A stretch of DNA of 64,000 nt, taken from contig CAKKRE010000006.1 in assembly GCA_919902505.1 (NCBI GenBank), positions 62,001 through 126,000 of the forward strand, in the 5' to 3' direction. The notes below the pieces were generated by a model. The model saw only the letters and a list, made by a program, of their open reading frames with translations. It ran no database searches and was not told the DNA's origin. The translations under genes were made by a program, and so were the position numbers. Origin of the DNA: Nitrospiraceae bacterium. Its GTDB lineage: Bacteria; Nitrospirota; Nitrospiria; Nitrospirales; Nitrospiraceae. Positions 44,614 through 52,635 of the stretch are shown here, piece by piece (positions within the stretch are counted from its first letter, which is position 1; each line of letters opens with the position of its first letter).

Positions 44614-45396
44614 TCAACGCCGGGGCGCTTTCACCATATCGATCACCTGCCCCTGCGCATCAAGATACACCGCCACCACCTCATTGGGATTCAGCTGTTC
44701 GATTCCCGGCTGGAGCAAGGGGAGCACGGGAAAGGATTGAATGTCATCAATCTTCATGCGAAGACGCATCCGCCCGTCGCCGATGGTCACGAAGGCCCCT
44801 TCGAGGCGACGCTGCGGTGCGCGCGGCGAAGACTCAAACGCCAGTTCACGGGGTTTGCCCAACGAAAACACATCGACGAGGAGATACGCTCGATCGACGG
44901 CAAAATCGGCCGTCTCGCCGACCTCAAGGGCCGCCAGTTTCTCCATGGCGACCGTACGCGCATAGAACCCCACATCCCGCCCCGTATCGAGACGAATCGT
45001 CACCCGTTCCTTCTCAGGGTTGAACGGTCTCCCCAGCGAGCCGCGGAAAATTTTCGTCGGCGGCTGATCGTCCGGTCGCTGATAGGCCACAATCTCGTCG
45101 CGATCATTGACCATGATCTCCACGGCCCCGCCCGGCTGCAGTCCACGCGCCTCGTCTCCGCCGGCTTCGAGTGACAGGTAGCGCGGAGCCCGCTCCCCCG
45201 TCTGAACTTCCACACGATCGCCGGAGAAACTGCTGATCGTGCCCCGGATCAGCCTCGCACCGGGCAGGATGCCCGGCACCGGCTTCAATTCTTCGATGCT
45301 GAGTCCGGACATGAGTTTTGCGGAACTCCCGCAACCGGCCCCGGAGACGACCATGACGATCGCACCGACTAACGCACACCACCCCATTTGCCTCAT
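44614..45396 (-). CDS. Lipoprotein of unknown function
   Basis: 260 residues from the ATG at 45396 (GGAGGGA site; the longer frame to 45516 has a non-signal leader). A lipobox (VSGAGC) follows the hydrophobic stretch. The mature part is soluble and beta-rich, with several short repeated strands (GDRVEVQTGERAPRYLSLEAG; VTIRLDTGRDVGFYARTVAMEKLAALEVGE). No family recognised. Divergent from the PiT gene. Confidence 0.62.
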   Translation of the reverse strand: MRQMGWCALVGAIVMVVSGAGCGSSAKLMSGLSIEELKPVPGILPGARLIRGTISSFSGDRVEVQTGERAPRYLSLEAGGDEARGLQPGGAVEIMVNDRDEIVAYQRPDDQPPTKIFRGSLGRPFNPEKERVTIRLDTGRDVGFYARTVAMEKLAALEVGETADFAVDRAYLLVDVFSLGKPRELAFESSPRAPQRRLEGAFVTIGDGRMRLRMKIDDIQSFPVLPLLQPGIEQLNPNEVVAVYLDAQGQVIDMVKAPRR

Positions 45397-45577
45397 GCCA
45401 TCGTCCCTCCGGCTATCTCTCGGTGGATCATAAAACAAACCGCTGCCTGGAGGCGAGTGTCCGTCCTCCACAGTTAACGCGATCTTAATCCGGCTTGCAG
45501 CGACGTGTAACGACACCCTGCCAGCCTATCAGGCCGTTAACGGTTCGGCCTCGGCTCTCCGCAGAAAGGAACCCTGC

Positions 45578-47185
45578 ATGACACCTCCCCCCGTCGAAAC
45601 CGCCGTCGTCGATTCATTCGAGCCGACCCTTGAAGGGGGCACGTCGCAAATCGGCCTTTTCCTCATCCTGATCCTTCTCACGATCGGCGGAATCTACATC
45701 GCCGGTGAATTGACCTCGGATCTCTCCGATGTTCGCGCCTCCTCAGTCTGGCCGTTTATCCTGCTCGGGTTTGCCCTGCTGATCGCGCTGGGTTTCGAAT
45801 TCGTCAACGGGTTTCACGACACGGCGAACGCCGTCGCGACCGTCATCTATACGCATTCCATGCCGCCGCATCTCGCCGTGGCCTGGTCCGGTATATGGAA
45901 CTTTATCGGCGTCATGCTCGCATCCGGGGCCGTCGCGTTCGGAATCGTCGCCCTGCTGCCGGTCGAACTGATTCTGCAAGTCAGCGCCGGAGCCGGGTTC
46001 GCCATGGTCTTTGCGCTGCTGATTGCCGCCATTTTGTGGAATCTCGGCACGTGGTATTTAGGACTTCCCTCATCGAGTTCGCATGCACTAATCGGCTCCG
46101 TCATCGGCGTCGGAATCACCAACCAATTGATGGCCGCCGGCGGTACGAATACCAGCGGCGTCGATTGGACCCAGGCCCTCAACGTAGGCAAGTCCCTCTT
46201 GTTTTCCCCGCTGATCGGATTCTCTGCCGCCGCGTTCCTCCTCTTGATCGCCATGAAGGCCGTCCCCGTCGAGAAGTTATACAAACCGCCGCGCGGCAAG
46301 ACACCGCCACCCCTGTGGATACGGGGTCTGCTCATTCTCACCTGCACGGGTGTCAGCTTTGCCCACGGGTCCAATGACGGGCAAAAGGGCATGGGTCTCA
46401 TTATGCTGATCCTCATCGGAACCGTGCCGACGGTCTATGCGCTCAATCGCACCGTGGACATTTCATACACACCTGCCTTTGTGGAAGCGTCGAGCAAATC
46501 GGAAGCCGTATTCCAGCGCCACAGCAAGACACCCATCACCCCGGCGGACCCACGACGGACCGTCGCAGAATACCTTCGCACCCACGAGGTTCGCCCGGAT
46601 ACATTGCCGGCCCTTCGCGCATTAAGCGGCATAGTGCGCACACAGATTGCCTCCTATGCCACCGTCGCCCAGATACCGACGGAGCACACCTCCAACGTGC
46701 GGAACGACATGTACCTGCTGGGAGAATCCCTGCGTTGGATGGATAAAACTCGCGAGCCGGCCTTTTCAAGATCGGATCGAGACCTCTTGCTCCACTATAA
46801 ATCCATGTTGGATAACGCCACCAAATACATCCCTGTGTGGGTCAAAGCTGCCGTGGCGATCGCGCTGGGGCTGGGCACCATGGTCGGATGGAAACGCATC
46901 GTCGTGACGGTCGGGGAGAAGATCGGAAAAACGCATCTGTCGTACGGCCAGGGCGCCAGCGCTGAATTGGTTGCGATGACGACCATCGGCGCAGCGGATC
47001 TCTTCGGGCTGCCGGTCAGCACGACACAAGTGCTGTCCTCCGGCGTAGCGGGAACCATGGCGGCCAATCGGTCTGGTTTGCAGTGGCAGACCGTCCGACA
47101 TCTTGCACTGGCATGGGTCCTGACCCTCCCGGCGTCCATCGTCTTGGCCGGATCTCTGTATTGGATGTTTCGACATTTCACATAA
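45578..47185 (+). CDS. PiT-family inorganic phosphate transporter
   Basis: 535 residues. Ten-plus membrane helices with both PiT signatures: GFEFVNGFHDTANAVATVI near residue 70 and SFAHGSNDGQKGMGLIML near 265. A cytoplasmic loop of ~130 residues separates the halves and the second half ends with LPVSTTQVLSSGVAGTMAANR. It takes up phosphate (or metal-phosphate) with a proton gradient. I see no Pho box in the 181-bp divergent upstream region. Confidence 0.93.
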   Translation: MTPPPVETAVVDSFEPTLEGGTSQIGLFLILILLTIGGIYIAGELTSDLSDVRASSVWPFILLGFALLIALGFEFVNGFHDTANAVATVIYTHSMPPHLAVAWSGIWNFIGVMLASGAVAFGIVALLPVELILQVSAGAGFAMVFALLIAAILWNLGTWYLGLPSSSSHALIGSVIGVGITNQLMAAGGTNTSGVDWTQALNVGKSLLFSPLIGFSAAAFLLLIAMKAVPVEKLYKPPRGKTPPPLWIRGLLILTCTGVSFAHGSNDGQKGMGLIMLILIGTVPTVYALNRTVDISYTPAFVEASSKSEAVFQRHSKTPITPADPRRTVAEYLRTHEVRPDTLPALRALSGIVRTQIASYATVAQIPTEHTSNVRNDMYLLGESLRWMDKTREPAFSRSDRDLLLHYKSMLDNATKYIPVWVKAAVAIALGLGTMVGWKRIVVTVGEKIGKTHLSYGQGASAELVAMTTIGAADLFGLPVSTTQVLSSGVAGTMAANRSGLQWQTVRHLALAWVLTLPASIVLAGSLYWMFRHFT

Positions 47186-47280
47186 TCCGCGCCGCCGTTC
47201 GTGAAGCGACGTGGAACGCGCGCACTGGACGGCCAGGCCCTCTCCTGGTCGACCGCGTAGCATTCAATCGGAAGGGGCAG

Positions 47281-47480
47281 GGCCTTGAGCACCCGTTCCA
47301 CTTCAGGCCGGAATCTGTGATTTCAGGCAGAGGGATAATGAGGCTGTTCGACGTGGCGAACCGCGTCGAGATGCGCACGCGCTTCGCCCGATCGGCCCGG
47401 CTCGATGACGAGTCTGGCCAGGATGAGTCCCCGCTGCCGCACGCCGCAGCATAGAGAACATGGGCCTGGGCGTTCACTTT
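47281..47480 (-). pseudogene. Degenerate copy of the TPR gene at 63350-64000
   Basis: Read on the minus strand this segment gives NAQAHVLYAAACGS, then directly LILARLVIEPGRSGEARAHLDAVRHVEQPHYPSA, an in-frame stop, and HRFRPEVERVLKAL. The same words, in order, occur in the intact protein at the right edge (NAQAHFLYAAARGS ... LILARLLIKQGRRAEARVHLDAV ... FRPEAERLLKAL), where ~220 bp lie between the first two. This copy therefore has an internal deletion plus a stop and frame changes. It fills the space between the PiT and DUF3562 genes. Confidence 0.82.
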
Positions 47481-47481
47481 T

Positions 47482-47784
47482 TCACGGACCCATTCCATCG
47501 TGGGCAGGAAGGGGATGGTTCTGATCGGTCGGTTCATGTCGAAGGGGTACACGCCAGCTTAGTCTTAGCAGCTCCTTTACCTGCTTGATGGCCAGGAGTG
47601 GAATACAAGCTTTGATCTGCGCTTCTCGCTCGAGCTGATGTCTTTCTTGGCTCAGCATCTCTTCGACATCGGATATGAGGCAGGAAAACTCTTCGGCTAT
47701 GTCCCTTGCGATGCTGTGCCAATCGAACTCCTTGCGGTCGAATGCCGCGCTCCCTTCCATTGGATTGCTGATAGTTCCATCCAT
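47482..47784 (-). CDS. DUF3562-type small protein, copy 1
   Basis: 100 residues from the ATG at 47784 (AGGAG site). Core: WHSIARDIAEEFSCLISDVEEMLSQERHQLEREAQIK, then PLLAIKQVKELLR, helical and charged, as in DUF3562. It is clearly paralogous to the 57413-57670 gene (same WHS, FSC, HQLE and IKQVK words). The last ~25 residues (after LLRLSWRVPL) have no counterpart in copy 2 and run into the TPR remnant, so its end may be altered. Function unknown. Confidence 0.7.
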   Translation of the reverse strand: MDGTISNPMEGSAAFDRKEFDWHSIARDIAEEFSCLISDVEEMLSQERHQLEREAQIKACIPLLAIKQVKELLRLSWRVPLRHEPTDQNHPLPAHDGMGP

Positions 47785-47946
47785 AGAAAAGCTCCTGTCC
47801 CGCTAGAGGGCTCAGACCTTCGGCCACGTCATAGGCACCCCAGCCAAATCCTAAGCACACCAGTGCAGGCATCAAGTCACTTAGGGAAGGTCTGATTCAT
47901 TCACGTTTGCGCTGAGCAATCAGTTCCTGGGGTGGTCAACAAGGGC

Positions 47947-49251
47947 GGCGCTTCCGGGTTTAGCATGGGTACAGATCGAGCCCTCCGCAGCGAAAGTAGA
48001 TCGCCGTCTTGAAGTGCTCGATGTTGCGGAAGCCGCAGGCCATGCTCTTGATCTTCTGAATCTGGCTGTTGAGCCCCTCGCTCATCGCGTTAGTCACCGG
48101 ATGTTGGTAGTAGGTCAGGATGTTCTCGATGTGCCGGCGGACCGTCTCCGCCGCCTTGCGAATCGGCTCCAGGCGGCTGTGCGTCGCCCAGAAGTACCAC
48201 CGTTTCCAAAACTTCCAGCCTGACGCCGGGTAGACGTAGTGCCAGAGACACCGCAGGGCCTCTTTGATCGCCCACGCCCGTCCCACCTTGAGTGCCTGGC
48301 GCCTCAGTGCGGCAAACTCCGCTCGCCGTCGCTCCGGCACGTGCTCTTGGCTATAGAGCCACAGGTACTTGCTGCCCTTGAGCGTCTCGTCGCCAGACGC
48401 CATCAACGCTCGGTGCTCCTGTTTCCGTACCGTGTCCACGGCCTTGCCGATGTGGCCCATGACATGGAAGCGGTCGAAGACGATCTTCTCCGCCGCCTCA
48501 GGCACCTGCGCCCGCGTCGCCTGGATGTAGGGCGCCCACATGTCCATCGCCACCGCTTCGATGCCGTCGAGTTGCTCCTGTGTCAGCCCCGCGTAGTAAC
48601 CGTCGAGACTCTCCTGCGTGCGGTCTTCGGCGATGTGCTCCACCGTGCCCTCGTCCAAGTCGCAGACCAGCGTCAGGTACTTGTGCCCCTTGGCCGCCGC
48701 CTTCTCATCGACGCCGATTCGGCGCACGACCCGCGCCTGCTTGCGGGCTCGACCACGCGTGACCGCCCGCGGCATGAGCCCCCACGCCTCATCCCAGCTG
48801 ATCCGCAAGATCCGCGTGGCGTTGCTGACGTCGCATTGGCGCAGCACGTCGATGGCGAGACGCTCGAACAACAGCGTGAACCGCGACCGGGGCTCCGCCC
48901 ACGGCACCGTGACCTGGACCACCCCGTGTTCACCGCAGGCCACCCGTGGGATGCGCGCGTGCAGGTGGGTCTGGAACTGGCAACTGTCCAGATGCCGCCA
49001 GGTCCGCTCCTCGGCGTGATCGTACAGCGGCAGCGTCTTGGTACAGTGGGGACACGCCCACGCCACGTCCTCCGGGTGCTCGGCCCATACGTCCACGCGC
49101 TGTCCGTTGACGTCCAGGTTCACACGGCTCACGGTCCACGGCGACTGCAGGCCCAATAGGTATTGATACAGCGCGGTGTCTTGCATGGTCAGCCCCTCCT
49201 TGGCCGACCATCCTATCCGTTCAGTCTACCCATGGGAAACCCGGAAGCACC
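47947..49251 (-). mobile_element. ISL3-family insertion sequence nested in the IS5 element
   Basis: 1305 bp. Inverted ends GGCGCTTCCGGGTTTAGC / GGTGCTTCCGGGTTTCCC (the latter read from the right), and a perfect 8-bp target duplication ACAAGGGC at 47939-47946 and 49252-49259. The 8-bp duplication is the length expected for ISL3. It inserted in the non-coding 3' flank of the IS5 element and looks complete. Confidence 0.93.
47960..49186 (-). CDS. ISL3-family transposase
   Basis: 408 residues, intact. N-terminal zinc-finger-like CPHC segment (WACPHCTKTLPLYDH) and a later Cys, then helix-turn-helix region, and DDE catalytic core with RIGVDEKAAAKGHKYLTLVCDLDEG, VAMDMWAPYIQA and DRFHVMGHIGKAVD, all diagnostic of ISL3. 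The stop codon lies inside the left inverted repeat. It is likely active because the element's ends and target duplication are undamaged. Confidence 0.95.
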   Translation of the reverse strand: MQDTALYQYLLGLQSPWTVSRVNLDVNGQRVDVWAEHPEDVAWACPHCTKTLPLYDHAEERTWRHLDSCQFQTHLHARIPRVACGEHGVVQVTVPWAEPRSRFTLLFERLAIDVLRQCDVSNATRILRISWDEAWGLMPRAVTRGRARKQARVVRRIGVDEKAAAKGHKYLTLVCDLDEGTVEHIAEDRTQESLDGYYAGLTQEQLDGIEAVAMDMWAPYIQATRAQVPEAAEKIVFDRFHVMGHIGKAVDTVRKQEHRALMASGDETLKGSKYLWLYSQEHVPERRRAEFAALRRQALKVGRAWAIKEALRCLWHYVYPASGWKFWKRWYFWATHSRLEPIRKAAETVRRHIENILTYYQHPVTNAMSEGLNSQIQKIKSMACGFRNIEHFKTAIYFRCGGLDLYPC

Positions 49252-49349
49252 ACAAGGGCTATCCGTAAGGACTACACTGGTTCGGGAGCGTCTTGGTCGG
49301 GATTCGCCCGCCGTCGGGCCGCCCGTCACCTCGTTCGCACACACACCCG

Positions 49350-50309
49350 CTAGACCACCGCCAACAGGCGCCGTCGAGCCACGTACAGATTCGCCAACCC
49401 GCAGATGATGAACAGCCAGTGGGTATTCTTCGCCAGCCCGCGGTAACGGACTTTGGACCATCCAAAGATCCGCTTGATCACCAAGAACACATGCTCGACT
49501 TTGGCACGGACTTTCGACTTCGTACGACTGCGGGCACGCTCCGCCCCGCTCAAGGGCCGATGGCGATGGGCTTTGGTCTGGATCCAATTGGCGGCATGGG
49601 GGGCGTGGTGCTGAATCACGTCGCGTTGCCCGCTGTAAGCCGCATCGCCCCACACGCGGGGCTCCTGTCCATGCAGCAGCTGGGGCAACACTTGGCTGTC
49701 ATGCACATTCGCCGCGGTGGCCGCCACTGAATGAATCAGCTTGGTCCGGCTGTCGACTCCAATATGGGCCTTCATGCCGAAATACCACTGGCTCCCCTTC
49801 TTCGTCTGATGCATCTCTGGATCCCGCTCCTTCGCGCGATTCTTCGTAGAACTGGGCGCCGCAATAATGGTGGCATCCACGATGGTCCCTCGGCTCACCT
49901 GCAGGCCCTGCTTCGCCAGATACTCCCCGATCTGCGCAAAGAGCTGTTCGCCCAGCTGGTGGGTTTCCAGCGGATGGCGAAACTTGCAAATCGTGGTCTC
50001 ATCGGGTACGGGCTCGCGGCCCAGATCAATCCCAAAAAACTTCCGCAGGGCCCGTGAGTCATACAAGGCCTCCTCCACGGCGGGGCCCGACAGGTTGAAT
50101 CACTGTTGGAGGCAATGCAACCGCAGCATGCGCTTGACGCCCACCGGCGGACGCCCGGGGCCCTCGGCCGCCTTGGGATAGACCGGCTCGATTGCCGCCA
50201 CCAGGGCCGCCCATGGCACGACACGGTTCATTTCATCGAGGAACCGCTCGCGTCGAGTGGGCTTGCGATACTGCTCAAACGTGACCTTGGCAAACGTCTG
50301 TTGCGGCAT
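49350..50309 (-). pseudogene. IS5-family transposase with premature stop
   Basis: Starting at 50309, 69 codons run to a TGA at 50100-50102 and the frame continues without shift to 49350 (a further 249 codons including the stop). The stop replaces what should be Trp in LHCLQQ-W-FNLS, conserved in IS5 transposases; TGG to TGA is a single change. The downstream part keeps the DDE residues (VDATIIAAPSS, WGDAAYSG, AKVEHVFLVIKRIFGW). Therefore the protein is truncated unless the codon is read through. Confidence 0.88.
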
Positions 50310-50575
50310 GGGGACGCCTCCAGTTCGGTGCTGCGCTACCCCCAGCCCGCATTATTCGTGACGGTTCGTCGCGAAAGTGCGGAGTCGCGAAGCGAGACGG
50401 GCGCGCGGAGCCGGGAGGGAGGAAGGCATCCGTGAACAGGATGTCGACCGACCGAGCGGCGAGCCCGCCCGCCGACAGGCTGGTCGCAGCTGCGAATCCG
50501 CGATTGCAGCAGAAGCGCTCATGAATAATGCGGGCTAGCACATCACGAACGGACAATAAATCAGACCTTCCTTAG

Positions 50576-50994
50576 CTTGGAGGTACTGAAGAGAGATCGG
50601 AATGAACGCTGCAAATGTGGAGCCAGTCAGAGCAGGAGATAGAGGTGCCTCGGTGACGGGCCGCCTGCGCTGCATTCGCATGAATGGCCGTGATGATCTG
50701 AACGCCCCAGGAATAGATCAAAATTGTTCGTACTCCACCTTACAGCATGAGAGTTTATTGTTTGCCTTATGGATCGTTACCAATGATTGTTGAACTCGCC
50801 AAAGATGGTGGTCCTGGGCTGTTGAGGGGAATCCTCATTACCTGTGACAACAGGTCCCATCCGAGTGCTGTTTTGGAGACCCAGCACTACATATAACGGC
50901 TTGGTTTCATGAAGCATCACAAACGGAGGAATAAGTTTTCCGTTTCTTAACAACATTGAAAGCGTAAATTTTCTTCACTGCACTACAGTACGAA
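50576..50994. other. Intergenic stretch between IS5 and polyamine cassette, no supported gene
   Basis: About 420 bp that hold only short frames (e.g. a 63-codon frame from 50602 without a good ribosome site or recognisable product). The base composition is more AT-rich than the core genes by eye. It probably contains the promoter of the polyamine genes; I cannot place one with confidence. Confidence 0.4.
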
Positions 50995-51012
50995 CCCTCC
51001 TGAAAAGGGAGG
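50995..51012 (+). promoter_or_regulatory. Hairpin sequestering a ribosome-site-like GGGAGG
   Basis: CCCTCC, loop TGAAAA, then GGGAGG. The 3' arm is an anti-16S-like sequence just before a short ATG frame (51015). The pairing could hide that ribosome site. It is 83 bases before the homospermidine synthase start. Confidence 0.4.
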
Positions 51013-51014
51013 CC

Positions 51015-51077
51015 ATGATTGTCGGAGCTTATTATCGCTGGCCACCCGACGGCGTTCTCGATATCCACAGATCCTGA
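51015..51077 (+). CDS. Possible 20-residue leader peptide of the polyamine genes
   Basis: Short frame MIVGAYYRWPPDGVLDIHRS with a purine-rich site AAAAGGGAGG (very close to the ATG), ending 17 bases before the ATG of homospermidine synthase, i.e. just ahead of that gene's GGGAGG. It contains a diproline (PPD) of the kind that slows ribosomes. A leader role is a hypothesis; it may also be chance. Confidence 0.25.
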   Translation: MIVGAYYRWPPDGVLDIHRS

Positions 51078-51094
51078 GATTGGGAGGTTAACAG

Positions 51095-52555
51095 ATGCTG
51101 GTATTTCCGAATCGCATCTTGTTCGTTGGTTTTGGGGCTGTCGCGCGATGCACGTTGCCGATTTTGCTGAAGCACATTAGCGTCAATCCCAAACTCATAA
51201 CTATCGTAGACTTTGAGCCCAACGAGGCGGCTTTGCAACCCTGGATCAAGCAAGGTGTGACCTTTGTTAAGGATCGCGTGACGCCGGAGAACCTGGGCAC
51301 GCTACTGGGCCAACACGCCTCGGTCGGGGACCTCATCATCGACCTGGCATGGAACATCGATTGCTGCGAGATCGTCCAGTGGTGCCACGACCGAGGCGTG
51401 CTGTACGTCAACACATCGGTGGAACTCTGGGATCCCTATGGCGGGGGAGACGACAAGCACCCTACTGAGCGGACACTTTACTGGCGGCACATGAATCTAC
51501 GAAGGATGATTGCCAGGTGGAGCGAGCCGGGGCCGACGGCGGTGGTCGAACACGGAGCGAACCCAGGTCTGATCAGCCATTTCACCAAGCAGGCTCTATT
51601 GGACATTACTCGGCAGGCTCTGGAGGATAAAAGGTTCAGTGCTGCTCAGGCAGAAAAGGTCGCGCATCACGCCCAGGCTCAGGAGTTCAACCACCTGGCC
51701 CACCAGCTCGGGGTCCGGGTCATTCATTGCAGCGAGCGCGATACGCAGATCACTGATCAGCCCAAACAGGTGGACGAGTTCGTCAATACGTGGAGCGTCG
51801 AGGGTTTTCGCGAGGAAGGGACGACCACGGCTGAGATGGGCTGGGGTACTCATGAAAAACAGCTGCCGCCCTTCGCCTACGAGCACCCAGACGGGCCCAA
51901 AAGCCAGATCTGCCTAGCGCGGATGGGCATGAACACGTTCGTGGCCAGCTGGGTGCCGCCGGACCACAACATTATCGGTATGGTCGTCCGCCACGGCGAA
52001 GCGTTCAGCATTACTGAAAAGCTAACCGTTTGGGAAGGCGACAGGGCAATCTACCGACCAACGGTTCACTACGCGTATTGCCCCTGCGATTGCGCTATCG
52101 CTTCACTCCACGAGCTACGCGGATCCGACTACAGACTGCAATCCCGTATCCGTATCATGACCGACGAAATTACCAGCGGGGCCGACATTCTGGGCGTCCT
52201 GGTGATGGGGCACACGTACCAATCATGGTGGTGCGGCTCCCACCTAGACATTGAGGAGTCGCGTCGCTTGGTGCCGCATCAGAACGCCACCACCATGCAG
52301 GTTGCCATCTCTGTCGTTGCTGCCTGCCTGTGGATGCTTGAAAACCCACGCAGGGGGTTGTGCGTGCCCGATAACCTACCCCACGACTATGTGCTCAAAG
52401 TCAGCAAGCCATACTTGGGGAAGTTCATCTCCGCTCCCACAGACTGGAACCCGCTGAAACACTACTCCAACTTCTTCCGCGGCTACAACCAGCCCCAACT
52501 CGACAGGTCCGACCCGTGGCAGTTCAAAAATTTTCTGATTATGGAAGGAGACTAA
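51095..52555 (+). CDS. hss: Homospermidine synthase
   Basis: 486 residues; ATG with GGGAGG site. The N-terminus is a NAD-binding fold (ILFVGFGAVARCTLPILLKHI), followed by IDLAWNIDCCEIVQWCHDRGVLYVNTSVELWDP, HGANPGLISHFTKQALLDI and EEGTTTAEMGWGTHEKQLP. These are features of the bacterial homospermidine synthase family (saccharopine-dehydrogenase-related). The enzyme joins two putrescines with NAD to sym-homospermidine and ammonia. The decarboxylase downstream would supply putrescine. The region between IS elements suggests recent acquisition or rearrangement. Confidence 0.9.
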   Translation: MLVFPNRILFVGFGAVARCTLPILLKHISVNPKLITIVDFEPNEAALQPWIKQGVTFVKDRVTPENLGTLLGQHASVGDLIIDLAWNIDCCEIVQWCHDRGVLYVNTSVELWDPYGGGDDKHPTERTLYWRHMNLRRMIARWSEPGPTAVVEHGANPGLISHFTKQALLDITRQALEDKRFSAAQAEKVAHHAQAQEFNHLAHQLGVRVIHCSERDTQITDQPKQVDEFVNTWSVEGFREEGTTTAEMGWGTHEKQLPPFAYEHPDGPKSQICLARMGMNTFVASWVPPDHNIIGMVVRHGEAFSITEKLTVWEGDRAIYRPTVHYAYCPCDCAIASLHELRGSDYRLQSRIRIMTDEITSGADILGVLVMGHTYQSWWCGSHLDIEESRRLVPHQNATTMQVAISVVAACLWMLENPRRGLCVPDNLPHDYVLKVSKPYLGKFISAPTDWNPLKHYSNFFRGYNQPQLDRSDPWQFKNFLIMEGD

Positions 52556-52576
52556 ATCGGCCAGCACGAGATTGAT

Positions 52577-52605
52577 ACATCTGAGACATGTTGTGTCGCA
52601 GATGT
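52577..52605 (+). promoter_or_regulatory. Hairpin between hss and the decarboxylase gene
   Basis: ACATCTG / CAGATGT plus GACA / TGTC form a 12-bp stem (one A-G mismatch) with a 5-base loop. It lies between the two cassette genes and ends 30 bases before the GTG start, so it may tune the second gene's expression or RNA decay. The 80-bp gap contains nothing else. Confidence 0.45.
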
Positions 52606-52635
52606 CAGAGGATATCGCAATCGAAAGGGGGATCC

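Larger units (their letters stand above)
47885..50571 (-). mobile_element. IS5-family insertion sequence (interrupted by an ISL3 element)
   Basis: Ends GGAAGGTCTGATTCATT (left) and the complement of AATAAATCAGACCTTCC (right) are inverted repeats; both sides carry TTAG (47881-47884, 50572-50575), the expected 4-bp IS5-type target. Removing the nested ISL3 and one copy of its 8-bp duplication leaves ~1374 bp, a normal IS5 length. The transposase gene (49350-50309) is broken by a stop. Confidence 0.9.

Noticed and set aside
47178-47552. A 124-codon minus-strand frame after the PiT gene
   Set aside because: Only fragments of it match the TPR gene, in changing frames; it is the decayed copy, not a gene of its own.
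48239-49159. A 306-codon plus-strand frame
   Set aside because: Shadow of the ISL3 transposase; the minus strand has the recognisable catalytic motifs and the inverted ends.
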